Origin: Pseudomonas entomophila
GTDB lineage: Bacteria > Pseudomonadota > Gammaproteobacteria > Pseudomonadales > Pseudomonadaceae
Length of the DNA stretch: 64,000 nt
NCBI RefSeq assembly: GCF_023277925.1
Contig: NZ_CP063832.1
Coordinates: 3,116,001 to 3,180,000, forward strand
Direction: 5' to 3'
Position 1 is the stretch's first letter. Each line of letters opens with the position of its first letter. The position numbers were made by a program, and so were the translations under genes. Below are positions 33,439 through 40,555 of this stretch, one piece after another. The notes beneath the pieces were generated by a model that did not search any database, had not been told where the DNA came from, and worked only from the letters and a program-made list of their open reading frames with translations.

Positions 33439-34766
33439 ATTCCGTGATCGTCGTCGACGACGAAGCCAGCATCCGCACCGCCTTGGAGCAGTGGCTGAGC
33501 CTGTCGGGTTTCAATGTGCAACTGTTCGCCCGCGGCGAGGATTGCCTGGCACAGCTGCCCAAGCACTTCCCCGGCGTGATCCTCAGCGACGTGCGCATGC
33601 CCGGGCTGTCAGGCTTGCAACTGCTCGAGCGGTTGCAGGCGCAAGACCCCGACTTGCCGGTGATCCTGCTGACCGGCCACGGCGATGTGCCCATGGCGGT
33701 GGAGGCGATGCGCAACGGTGCCTACGATTTCCTGGAAAAACCCTTCACCCCCCAGCACCTGATGGGCAGCCTGCGTCGCGCCCTGGAAAAGCGCCAACTG
33801 GTGCTGGAGAACCGCCGCCTGCATGAACAGGCCGACCTGCGGGGCAAGCTGGAGGCTACCCTGCTGGGTATGTCCCAGGGGTTGCAGCACCTGCGTCGTC
33901 AGGTACTGGACCTGGCGAGCCTGCCGGTCAACGTGCTGATCCGTGGCGAGACTGGCAGCGGCAAGGAGCGCGTGGCCCGCTGCCTGCACGACTTCGGCCC
34001 GCGCGCCGACAAGCCGTTTGTCGCACTCAACTGCGCGGCTATTCCCGAAGCCCTGTTCGAGGCCGAACTGTTCGGCCATGAGAGTGGCGCCTTTACCGGC
34101 GCCCAGGGCAAGCGGATCGGCAAGCTGGAATACGCCAATGGCGGCACGGTGTTCCTCGACGAAATCGAAAGCATGCCCCTGGCCCAGCAAGCCAAACTGC
34201 TCAGGGTGATCCAGGAACAGAAGCTCGAGCGGCTTGGCGCCAACCAGAGCATCGCCGTCGACCTGCGCATCATTGCCGCCACCAAGCCCGACCTGCTTGA
34301 AGAGGCCCGCGCCGGACGCTTTCGCGAAGACCTGGCCTATCGGCTGAATGTCGCCGAACTGCGCCTGGCGCCCTTGCGTGAACGACGCGAGGATATCCCC
34401 CTGCTGTTCGAGCATTTCGCCCGTGCTACCGCTGAACGCCTGGGGCGTAGCGCCCCACCGCTGGACGGTACGCAGCTTGCGCAGCTGCTGACCCATGATT
34501 GGCCGGGCAATGTGCGCGAGCTGGCCAATGCCGCCGAGCGCCATGCGTTGGGGTTGGGCTCACCAAACCTGGAAGACAGCCCCGCAGGCCAGTCACTGGT
34601 CGACCAGATGGAAGCGTTCGAGGCGCAATGCCTGCGGGCATCGCTGCGCCTGCACAAGGGCGAGATCAAGGGCGTGATGGAGGCCTTGCAGCTACCGCGG
34701 CGAACACTGAACGAGAAGATGCAACGGCACGGGCTGGTGCGAGAGGACTTCGTCGAGCGCGAATGA
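33432..34766 (+). CDS. dctD: Sigma-54-dependent response regulator
   Basis: 444 aa. Receiver domain with Asp53 (VILSDVRMPG) as phosphorylation site; AAA+ domain with Walker A GETGSGKE (about 172-179) and the sigma-54 contact loop GAFTGA (about 219-224); a C-terminal Fis-type HTH (KGEIKGVMEALQLPRRTLNEKMQRHG). It overlaps dctB by seven bases. Tandem palindromic sites begin at its own stop codon and a sigma-54 promoter lies upstream of kgtP, so it most likely activates kgtP transcription from these. Confidence 0.93.
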   Translation: MLNSVIVVDDEASIRTALEQWLSLSGFNVQLFARGEDCLAQLPKHFPGVILSDVRMPGLSGLQLLERLQAQDPDLPVILLTGHGDVPMAVEAMRNGAYDFLEKPFTPQHLMGSLRRALEKRQLVLENRRLHEQADLRGKLEATLLGMSQGLQHLRRQVLDLASLPVNVLIRGETGSGKERVARCLHDFGPRADKPFVALNCAAIPEALFEAELFGHESGAFTGAQGKRIGKLEYANGGTVFLDEIESMPLAQQAKLLRVIQEQKLERLGANQSIAVDLRIIAATKPDLLEEARAGRFREDLAYRLNVAELRLAPLRERREDIPLLFEHFARATAERLGRSAPPLDGTQLAQLLTHDWPGNVRELANAAERHALGLGSPNLEDSPAGQSLVDQMEAFEAQCLRASLRLHKGEIKGVMEALQLPRRTLNEKMQRHGLVREDFVERE

Positions 34767-34813
34767 GCGGAAATCCGCCTATCGCTGACCGCCAATGAGC
34801 AATAATCCGCTTA
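34762..34813 (+). promoter_or_regulatory. Tandem DctD-like enhancer (UAS) sites
   Basis: Two similar 20-base copies, AATGAGCGGAAATCCGCCTA (34762-34781) and AATGAGCAATAATCCGCTTA (34794-34813), start 32 bases apart, about three helical turns. The first contains the palindrome GCGGA-AA-TCCGC, close to what I recall of rhizobial DctD sites upstream of dctA. They lie about 160-210 bases upstream of the sigma-54 promoter at 34971, ideal for looping by a sigma-54 activator, and overlap the dctD stop codon. Confidence 0.7.
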
Positions 34814-34850
34814 TTTCTACAGGCACGACCTGTATCGTCATGCAGCCCTT

Positions 34851-34930
34851 CGCCGGCAAGGCCGGCTCCTACAAGGATCGCATCAGGCCAGGTGTTACGC
34901 GCCCTCTGTAGGCGCCAGCCTTGCTGGCGG
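34851..34930. repeat. REP element pair
   Basis: CGCCGGCAAGGCCGGCTCCT (34851-34870) and CTGTAGGCGCCAGCCTTGCT to GGCGGA (34905-34930) form an inverted REP pair located between the DctD enhancers and the sigma-54 promoter. Confidence 0.65.
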
Positions 34931-34970
34931 ACAGCCCTCGCAGCGCAAACGTGCGTCTGCGCCCCCCCTT

Positions 34971-34986
34971 TGGCACACCTCCTGCA
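34971..34986 (+). promoter_or_regulatory. Sigma-54 promoter of kgtP
   Basis: TGGCACACCTCCTGCA against consensus TGGCACGNNNNTTGCA: the -24 GG and -12 GC are present with exact spacing and only two mismatches. It lies 60 bases before the kgtP start codon, downstream of the tandem enhancer sites. Confidence 0.82.
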
Positions 34987-35046
34987 AAACCCTTCTCAAG
35001 CTGCGCCTCGAGCGCGCTCCACAAAAACAACGAGAAGGTATCCCTG

Positions 35047-36366
35047 ATGGATAATGCCAGCACTCTGCCCACCGGGGCGGCCGTTGCGCCCGCCGCGGAA
35101 AAATCCACCGCCAGCCGCCTCAAATCGATCTTCAGTGGTTCCATCGGCAACATGGTCGAATGGTACGACTGGTACGTCTACGCCGCATTCTCGCTGTACT
35201 TCGCCAAGGCCTTCTTCCCCGCCGGCGACACCACTGCCCAACTGCTCAACACCGCCGCGATCTTCGCCGTGGGTTTCCTCATGCGCCCGATCGGTGGCTG
35301 GCTGATGGGCCTGTACGCAGACCGCAAGGGCCGCAAGGCGGCATTGATGGCTTCGGTACTGCTGATGTGCGCGGGCTCGCTGGTGATCGCGCTCACCCCA
35401 GGCTATGAAACCATCGGCGTCGCCGCCCCCATCCTGCTGGTCGTCGCCCGTCTGATGCAGGGCCTGTCGGTCGGTGGCGAGTACGGTACCTCGGCCACCT
35501 ACCTGAGCGAGATGGCCAGCAAGGAACGCCGCGGCTTCTTCTCCAGCTTCCAGTACGTGACCCTGATCTCCGGCCAGCTCATTGCCCTGGCGGTGCTGAT
35601 CATCCTGCAACAGACGCTCACCACCGAGCAGCTGTATGCCTGGGGCTGGCGTGTGCCGTTCGTGATCGGCGCGCTGTGCGCGGTGGTCGCCCTGTACCTG
35701 CGTCGTGGCATGGAAGAAACGGCCTCCTTCACCAAGAAGGAGAAGTCCAAAGAAAGCCTGATGCGCACCCTGCTGCGTCATCCCAAGGAACTGATGACCG
35801 TGGTCGGCCTGACCATGGGCGGCACCCTGGCCTTCTACACCTACACCACCTACATGCAGAAGTACCTGGTCAACACCGTGGGCATGAGCATCAGCGACTC
35901 GACCACCATCTCGGCGGCCACATTGTTCCTGTTCATGTGCCTGCAACCGATCATCGGCGGCCTGTCGGACAAGATCGGTCGTCGCCCGATCCTGATCGCC
36001 TTCGGCGTGCTCGGTACCCTGTTCACCGTGCCGATCCTCAGCACCCTGCACACCGTGCAAACCTGGTGGGGCGCGTTCTTCCTGATCATGGCCGCACTGA
36101 TCATCGTCAGCGGCTACACCTCGATCAACGCCGTGGTGAAAGCCGAGCTGTTCCCCACCGAGATCCGCGCCCTGGGTGTCGGCCTGCCCTACGCCCTGAC
36201 CGTGTCGATCTTCGGCGGCACCGCCGAGTACGTGGCCCTGTGGTTCAAGAGCAATGGCATGGAAACCGGCTTCTACTGGTACGTCACCGGCTGCATCGCC
36301 TGCTCGCTGCTGGTGTACGCGACCATGAAGGACACCAAGCAGCATTCGCGGATCACCACTGACTGA
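35047..36366 (+). CDS. kgtP: 2-oxoglutarate permease (MFS metabolite:H+ symporter)
   Basis: 439 aa from the ATG at 35047 (GAAGG upstream; the frame is open earlier but runs through the sigma-54 promoter). Twelve TM segments of the metabolite:H+ symporter subfamily, with the signatures GNMVEWYDWYVYAAFSLYFAK, the loop 2-3 motif GLYADRKGRKAAL, RLMQGLSVGGEYGTSATYLSE and GGLSDKIGRRPILI. E. coli KgtP has 432 aa. It imports 2-oxoglutarate with protons. Regulation by DctB/DctD is inferred from the adjacent promoter elements. Confidence 0.92.
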   Translation: MDNASTLPTGAAVAPAAEKSTASRLKSIFSGSIGNMVEWYDWYVYAAFSLYFAKAFFPAGDTTAQLLNTAAIFAVGFLMRPIGGWLMGLYADRKGRKAALMASVLLMCAGSLVIALTPGYETIGVAAPILLVVARLMQGLSVGGEYGTSATYLSEMASKERRGFFSSFQYVTLISGQLIALAVLIILQQTLTTEQLYAWGWRVPFVIGALCAVVALYLRRGMEETASFTKKEKSKESLMRTLLRHPKELMTVVGLTMGGTLAFYTYTTYMQKYLVNTVGMSISDSTTISAATLFLFMCLQPIIGGLSDKIGRRPILIAFGVLGTLFTVPILSTLHTVQTWWGAFFLIMAALIIVSGYTSINAVVKAELFPTEIRALGVGLPYALTVSIFGGTAEYVALWFKSNGMETGFYWYVTGCIACSLLVYATMKDTKQHSRITTD

Positions 36367-36384
36367 TCCACGTTCGCGGACAGG

Positions 36385-36422
36385 AAAAAGGGGCGCCCCG
36401 TTCGACGGAGCGCCCCTTTTTT
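36385..36422. terminator. Bidirectional terminator between kgtP and the convergent membrane-protein gene
   Basis: AAAAAGGGGCGC, inner CCCGTTCGACGGA, GCGCCCCTTTTTT. A strong stem with A and T runs on both sides, serving both convergent genes. Confidence 0.92.
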
Positions 36423-36442
36423 CATTGGCTGGAAGTTCGTAT

Positions 36443-37195
36443 TCAGGACATCTGCGCCACACGCTGTGGCGCGCGGCGCTGGTAATGCGTGGCCATCAGC
36501 ACCAGTACCAGCAGCACACCGCCCAGCACCATCGAAGCGCCAACCGTGCCGAAGTCCAACCCACCCTTTTCGTGCGATTTGGTCAGCACATCGCCCAAGG
36601 TCGCACCAAACGGTCGGGTCAGCACGAAGGCGATCCAGAACAGCACCACGCCGGAGATCTTCGTCCCGTAACGGGCGGCCGCCACCACGGCGATTGCCGA
36701 GCCAATCAGCAGCGCGCCACCGGCAAAGCCCAGCCCGGAGTCGTCGGCCAGGTAATCACCCAGTGCGGTACCCAGGGTGTTGGAGAACAGGATCGCCACC
36801 CAGTAGAACAGCTCGCCGCCACGGTTCTTGATGCGGGTGACATCCAGCGGATTGCCGCTCAGACGCCAGAGGGCGAAGGTCGCCAGCAGGATGCCGATCA
36901 ATACCGCGGAGCCCGTGGCGTAACCCAGGCCCAAGGTGCGGTCCATGAAGTCGGACATGGTGGTGCCGGCAGTGCTGGTGGAGAGAATCACCAGCCAGTA
37001 CAGCATGGGGTGGTAGCGGCGCGAGTAGAGCTGGGTGACCAGGGTGACCAGGAACACGCTGATCAGCAGCAACGAGCTCATGGCATAGCCAATATCGAGG
37101 GTCATCGACAGCAGGTCGCCCGCTGTCTCGCCGAGGGTGGTGGCGCAGATCTTCATGACCCAGAAGGCCAGGGTGATTTGCGGGAGTTTGTTCAT
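36443..37195 (-). CDS. COG4705-type inner-membrane protein with four internal repeats
   Basis: 250 aa, almost entirely membrane-embedded. Four related segments recur: CATTLGETAGDLLSMTLDIGYA, STAGTTMSDFMDRTLGLGYA, SNTLGTALGDYLADDSGLGF and RPFGATLGDVLTKSHEKGGL (each shown in part), sharing a TxGxxxxD core followed by a LGxGYA-like turn. This pattern is that of the COG4705 membrane-anchored family, whose function is not established to my knowledge; conserved Thr/Asp in repeats suggest an ion- or substrate-binding transporter. Single gene, convergent with kgtP. Confidence 0.75.
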   Translation of the reverse strand: MNKLPQITLAFWVMKICATTLGETAGDLLSMTLDIGYAMSSLLLISVFLVTLVTQLYSRRYHPMLYWLVILSTSTAGTTMSDFMDRTLGLGYATGSAVLIGILLATFALWRLSGNPLDVTRIKNRGGELFYWVAILFSNTLGTALGDYLADDSGLGFAGGALLIGSAIAVVAAARYGTKISGVVLFWIAFVLTRPFGATLGDVLTKSHEKGGLDFGTVGASMVLGGVLLVLVLMATHYQRRAPQRVAQMS

Positions 37196-37550
37196 TGTTT
37201 ACCGCTCCGGTTTTGAGTGCGGCGGATGGTGATTGAGCTTGTCTGAAAAATCGGTTGGCCCTGTATGAAAAATCCGTTTGCTCGCCCTAAGGCATCACAA
37301 GATCTGCCTCTTAACTTGCCATTAATCCACTCCCGACACCCTTGGCGTGGCGACTGAAGCGTCGTCACGACGCCTGGCAAGCGAAACCGCGCACTCCCCC
37401 TGCCCCGTTCTCTGCTGGATTAATTGCGCACAACACATCTAATAAATAGATCTTATATCGTTATTTTTTGCGCTTTTTAATCAAATTGATTGGCGTAGCA
37501 TTGAACCCATAGAAACAACAACCCCTGACGATTCAACCGGAGCAACCACC
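37196..37550. other. AT-rich gene-free promoter region
   Basis: About 355 bases without a supported gene, separating a minus-strand membrane protein from the repeat peptide gene. The right half (37420-37500) is strikingly AT-rich and includes the palindrome AATCA-aat-TGATT (37479-37491), a possible operator or promoter element for the repeat peptide gene. No promoter boxes can be assigned with certainty. Confidence 0.5.
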
Positions 37551-37916
37551 ATGAAAAACAAACTGATCCTCACCTTGGCCCTTTCTGTCATCGCAACTGG
37601 CGCCTTCGCCGAAGATGGTTTTGGCCGCACCAACGCCCACGGCTTCGCCGCCGTGCAAAGCCAAGCTGCCACCTATGCCGAAGATGGCTTCGACCGCACC
37701 AACGGCCAACGCTTCGCCGAAGACGGCTTCGACCGCACCAACGGCCAACGCTTCGCCGAAGACGGTTTCGACCGTACCAACGGCCAACGCTTCGCCGAAG
37801 ACGGCTTCGACCGCACCAACGGCCAACGCTTCGCCGAAGACGGTTTCGACCGTACCAACGGCCAACGCTTCGCCGAAGACGGCTTCGACCGTACCAACGG
37901 CCACCGCATCAGCTGA
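37551..37916 (+). CDS. Exported peptide made of 13-residue tandem repeats
   Basis: 121 aa. Signal peptide MKNKLILTLALSVIATGAFA (1-20) with cleavage after AFA; CGGAGC precedes the ATG. The mature part starts with one diverged copy (EDGFGRTNAHGF, spacer to residue 42), then five identical copies of AEDGFDRTNGQRF (43-107) and a final AEDGFDRTNGHRIS. The mature part is acidic/polar with no cysteine. Small exported Pseudomonas peptides beginning AE(D/G)GxxR exist, but their functions are unclear to me. A terminator follows. Function unknown; possibilities include a peptide precursor cleaved between repeats or a metal- or surface-binding protein. Confidence 0.82.
   Translation: MKNKLILTLALSVIATGAFAEDGFGRTNAHGFAAVQSQAATYAEDGFDRTNGQRFAEDGFDRTNGQRFAEDGFDRTNGQRFAEDGFDRTNGQRFAEDGFDRTNGQRFAEDGFDRTNGHRIS
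37677..37913 (+). repeat. 39-bp tandem coding repeat, six copies
   Basis: Six in-frame units of 39 bases (the last one diverged at its end). Units 2-3 and 4-5 are the same alternating pair (GGC/CGC-type and GGT/CGT-type synonymous variants), so a 78-base dimer was duplicated recently, while earlier units diverged only at silent or C-terminal positions. Confidence 0.9.
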
Positions 37917-37934
37917 CCTCTGATGCGTGCAACC

Positions 37935-37964
37935 AGCCCGGCTTCGGCCGGGCTTGATCATTTT
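37935..37964 (+). terminator. Terminator after the repeat peptide gene
   Basis: AGCCCGGC-TTCG-GCCGGGCT (37935-37954), a perfect 8-bp stem with a stable UUCG tetraloop, followed by TGATCATTTT. The tail is imperfect but the hairpin is strong. Confidence 0.75.
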
Positions 37965-38034
37965 CAGCCAGGCAAAGCCTTGGCACACTAGGCGCCTCGT
38001 TCCCACACAGGAAGGGCCTCGCGGCCTTGCGCAG

Positions 38035-38640
38035 ATGTACTATTACGAACCCGCCAAAGGCCACGGCCTGCCCCACGATCCGTTCAATGCCATCGTCGGC
38101 CCCCGGCCCATCGGCTGGATCTCCAGCCACGACCGCGAAGGCCGCCTGAACCTGGCGCCCTACAGCTTCTTCAATGCCTTCAACTACATTCCGCCGATCA
38201 TCGGTTTCTGCAGCGTCGGGCGCAAAGACAGCCTGAACAACATCGAGCAGACCGGCGAATTCGTCTGGAACCTGGCCACCCGCCCGCTGGCCGAACGGAT
38301 GAATCAGAGTTGCGCCGCAGTAGCGGCGGATGTCGATGAGTTCGTGCTGAGCGGCCTGACGCCAACGGCGTCGAACGTGGTCAAGGTGCCGCGCGTGGGC
38401 GAAAGCCCGGTGAGCTTCGAGTGCAAGGTGAGCCAGATCGTGCAACTCAAACGTGCCGATCAGGAAGTGGTGCCAAGCTGGTTGATCCTGGGCGAAGTGG
38501 TGGCCGTGCACATTGCCGAGCACCTGCTCAAGGACGGCATCTACGATACCGCTGCCGCCGAACCGATCCTGCGTGGCGGCGGCCCGGCGGACTACTTCGC
38601 CCTTGGCGAGCGGTTCAAGATGGCCCGCCCGCAGGCCTGA
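38035..38640 (+). CDS. Flavin reductase-like FMN-binding protein
   Basis: 201 aa from the ATG at 38035. The split-barrel flavin reductase domain is recognised from GHGLPHDPFNAIVGPRPIGWISSHD, LNLAPYSFFNAFNYIPPIIGF and FVWNLATRPLAERMNQS. Such proteins bind FMN and reduce it with NAD(P)H or act as FMN-dependent oxidoreductases; substrate and partner oxygenase are unknown here. Its stop codon abuts the convergent small gene at 38641. Confidence 0.85.
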   Translation: MYYYEPAKGHGLPHDPFNAIVGPRPIGWISSHDREGRLNLAPYSFFNAFNYIPPIIGFCSVGRKDSLNNIEQTGEFVWNLATRPLAERMNQSCAAVAADVDEFVLSGLTPTASNVVKVPRVGESPVSFECKVSQIVQLKRADQEVVPSWLILGEVVAVHIAEHLLKDGIYDTAAAEPILRGGGPADYFALGERFKMARPQA

Positions 38641-38871
38641 TCAGAAGATCAGTTCGCCTTCCTCAGCGACGCCCTGCAGGCGTTCGAGTTCGGCGCAGGC
38701 GGCCTCGTCGGCCGCCATCGCCGACTTGAACACCTGCCCTTCGAGCACCTTGTGGAAACGCGGCGCGCCGCCCATGTTCAGGGCCTTCACGGCAATTGCC
38801 GCGTGATAGCCGCCTTCAACCGGGACCATCGCCGAGACCGCTTCGAAGTGGGGAAACTCTTTACGTGCCAT
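38641..38871 (-). CDS. Small conserved hypothetical protein
   Basis: 76 aa from the ATG at 38871, with GGAG upstream. Acidic, helical C-terminus (AADEAACAELERLQGVAEEGELIF); no signal peptide or TM segment. I do not recognise a named family. It ends back-to-back with the flavin reductase-like gene without any spacer. Confidence 0.6.
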   Translation of the reverse strand: MARKEFPHFEAVSAMVPVEGGYHAAIAVKALNMGGAPRFHKVLEGQVFKSAMAADEAACAELERLQGVAEEGELIF

Positions 38872-38948
38872 GCTGCACTCCGCCTGATTGTCCAAGGGTC
38901 GGCATTCTACACGCCCAGCTCGACCGTTTCTCCTCACCCCAGAGCTTC

Positions 38949-39030
38949 TGTAGGAGCGGCTTCAGCCGCGATACAGGCGTCACGGTGCCTGGCACCCGCT
39001 TCGCGGGTAATCGCGGCTAAAGCGCCTACA
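38949..39030. repeat. REP element pair
   Basis: TGTAGGAGCGGCTTCAGCCG at the left and an inverted partner ending ATCGCGGCTAAAGCGCCTACA at the right (shown in part). This variant has a GCGGCT-type core rather than GCCGGC. Confidence 0.6.
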
Positions 39031-39068
39031 AAGGTCACATCAGGGCGATGGGTGACGTTTTGCTCCAT

Positions 39069-39362
39069 TCAGGCAAACGTGTGCAAGTCCAGGCTGCTGA
39101 CCACCCGCGCCTGCACCAGCTCGCCAAATACGTCCAGCGTGGGCGACGCGAAATAACCACTCATCGCCTGCTCATCGCACCAGCTGCCACTGAGCAGCCA
39201 CAGGTCGGCATCGACCTGCGAGCGTTGCACACTGAAACTCAGGCAGCCCGGCGCCCGCAACGAAGGCTCCAGCAGATCACGCAGGCGCACGCCGAGCTCC
39301 GCCGAACGACCGTTGCTGGCACGGATGAAAGCCAGGTGTGTAACCGGTTGTTTTTGGGTCAT
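39069..39362 (-). CDS. Antibiotic biosynthesis monooxygenase (ABM)-fold protein
   Basis: 97 aa from the ATG at 39362 (AAGGAGAT upstream). The ABM ferredoxin-like fold is suggested by HLAFIRASNGRSAELGVRLRDLLEPSLRAPGCLSFSVQR, then DADLWLLSGSWCDEQAMSGYF and a C-terminal strand (LVQARVVSSLDLHTF). Proteins of this kind are small dimeric oxygenases or isomerase-like enzymes often involved in quinone or reactive-compound metabolism. Divergent from an AraC-family regulator with a perfect 17-bp inverted repeat between them, so it is a likely target of that regulator. Confidence 0.72.
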   Translation of the reverse strand: MTQKQPVTHLAFIRASNGRSAELGVRLRDLLEPSLRAPGCLSFSVQRSQVDADLWLLSGSWCDEQAMSGYFASPTLDVFGELVQARVVSSLDLHTFA

Positions 39363-39454
39363 GAACGATCTCCTTGAAGCGCTGCGGGCGGGACAAACCA
39401 GGCTGCCAAGATTAGGGGCTGGCCCGCGCGCGCCGTTAGGCCGATACTGCCGAG

Positions 39455-39494
39455 CGCTTGCCTGATCCTGCAGCGCGGCAGGATCAGGCAAGCG
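39455..39494. promoter_or_regulatory. Perfect 17-bp inverted repeat in a divergent promoter region
   Basis: CGCTTGCCTGATCCTGC (39455-39471), spacer AGCGCG, GCAGGATCAGGCAAGCG (39478-39494). It lies between the divergent ABM-fold gene and AraC-family gene, 71 bases before the latter's start. Candidate operator for the AraC regulator, or a transcribed hairpin in the leader. Confidence 0.7.
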
Positions 39495-39565
39495 ACGTGC
39501 AGCTTTCGTCTAGCGTCCGCCCTTGCCCAAACCTATGCTGCCACGGTCAGCAGAGGAAACCCGTC

Positions 39566-40486
39566 ATGACCACCTCCCCGCCCCTAGACCCCGTCCTGGA
39601 ACAACAACGCCAGGAGCTGGCCGGGCTGATCCAGCGCCACGCCCAAGGCCCGCACGGGCCGGTATCGGCGATCGAAGACCTGTACCTGACCCGCTACGAA
39701 GAAGACGTGCGCGGCATGCCAGCCTTGGCGCAACCGGCCCTGTGCATCCTGGCCCAGGGCAGCAAGACCTTGTTTCTCGGCGATGAGCGCTACACCTACG
39801 ATCCGCTGCACTACATGGTGGTCTCGGTAACCCTGCCCATCACCGGCGCGATTCTGCAAGCCAGCCCGCAAACCCCCTGCCTGGGCCTGAGGCTGGATAT
39901 CGACCCGGCCCAGATCAGCCAGCTGATCGCCGAGAGCGGACCGATGCTGGTGCCCAACCAGTCGGCAGCCCGTGGCCTGTTCGTGGAGAAAAGCGACTCG
40001 CAATTGCTCGATACATTGTTGCGATTGTTGCGCCTGCTCGATTCACCAAGGGACATCGCAATCCTTGCGCCATTGGTACGCCGCGAACTGATGTACCGGG
40101 TGCTGCGCGGCCCACAAGGCTGGCGCCTTTATGAAATTGCCCTGTCCAACAGCCAGACCCACCGAGTGTGCCAGGCCATCGCCTGGCTCAACCGGCATTA
40201 CCAGGAACCGCTGCGCATCGAAGACCTGGCGCGCGAGGTGAATCTCAGCACCTCGACCCTGCATCACCGTTTCAAGGCAGTGACTTCGATGAGTCCGTTG
40301 CAGTACCAGAAGCAGTTGCGCCTGCAGGAGGCGCGACGGCTGATGCTCAATGACGGGTTGGAGGCTGCTGTGGCGGGGTATCGCGTGGGCTATGAAAGCC
40401 CTTCGCAGTTCAGCCGGGAGTACAGCCGCCTGTACGGCGCCCCCCCCATTCGCGATGTGGCGCGCTTGCGCGCCAGTACAGGTTGA
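39566..40486 (+). CDS. AraC-family transcriptional regulator (AraC_N type)
   Basis: 306 aa from the ATG at 39566 (AGGAAA upstream). The N-terminal 190 residues match the AraC_N ligand-binding family (VSAIEDLYLTRYEEDVRGMPALAQPALCILAQGSKTLFLGDERY in parts, then DPLHYMVVSVTLPI). The C-terminal 100 residues hold two AraC HTHs (LRIEDLAREVNLSTSTLHHRFKAVTSMSPLQYQKQLRL and AAVAGYRVGYESPSQFSREYSRLYG). Family members usually activate adjacent oxidoreductase genes in response to small organic ligands. The ABM-fold gene next door is the obvious target. Confidence 0.87.
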   Translation: MTTSPPLDPVLEQQRQELAGLIQRHAQGPHGPVSAIEDLYLTRYEEDVRGMPALAQPALCILAQGSKTLFLGDERYTYDPLHYMVVSVTLPITGAILQASPQTPCLGLRLDIDPAQISQLIAESGPMLVPNQSAARGLFVEKSDSQLLDTLLRLLRLLDSPRDIAILAPLVRRELMYRVLRGPQGWRLYEIALSNSQTHRVCQAIAWLNRHYQEPLRIEDLAREVNLSTSTLHHRFKAVTSMSPLQYQKQLRLQEARRLMLNDGLEAAVAGYRVGYESPSQFSREYSRLYGAPPIRDVARLRASTG

Positions 40487-40493
40487 GTTGGCC

Positions 40494-40526
40494 GGCAAGC
40501 CGGCTCTTTACAGGAGCCGGCTTGCC
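40494..40526. repeat. REP-type hairpin
   Basis: GGCAAGCCGGCTC (40494-40506), loop TTTACAG, GAGCCGGCTTGCC (40514-40526). A perfect 13-bp stem between two convergent genes; may also help to end transcription. Confidence 0.7.
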
Positions 40527-40555
40527 AACCAAAGGCACAGCCTTCGCCGCAAGCG

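Noticed and set aside
37677..37913. Regular short repeats that could suggest a CRISPR array
   Set aside because: Units are contiguous 39-mers with no spacers, in frame within a signal-peptide-bearing gene; no cas genes are near.
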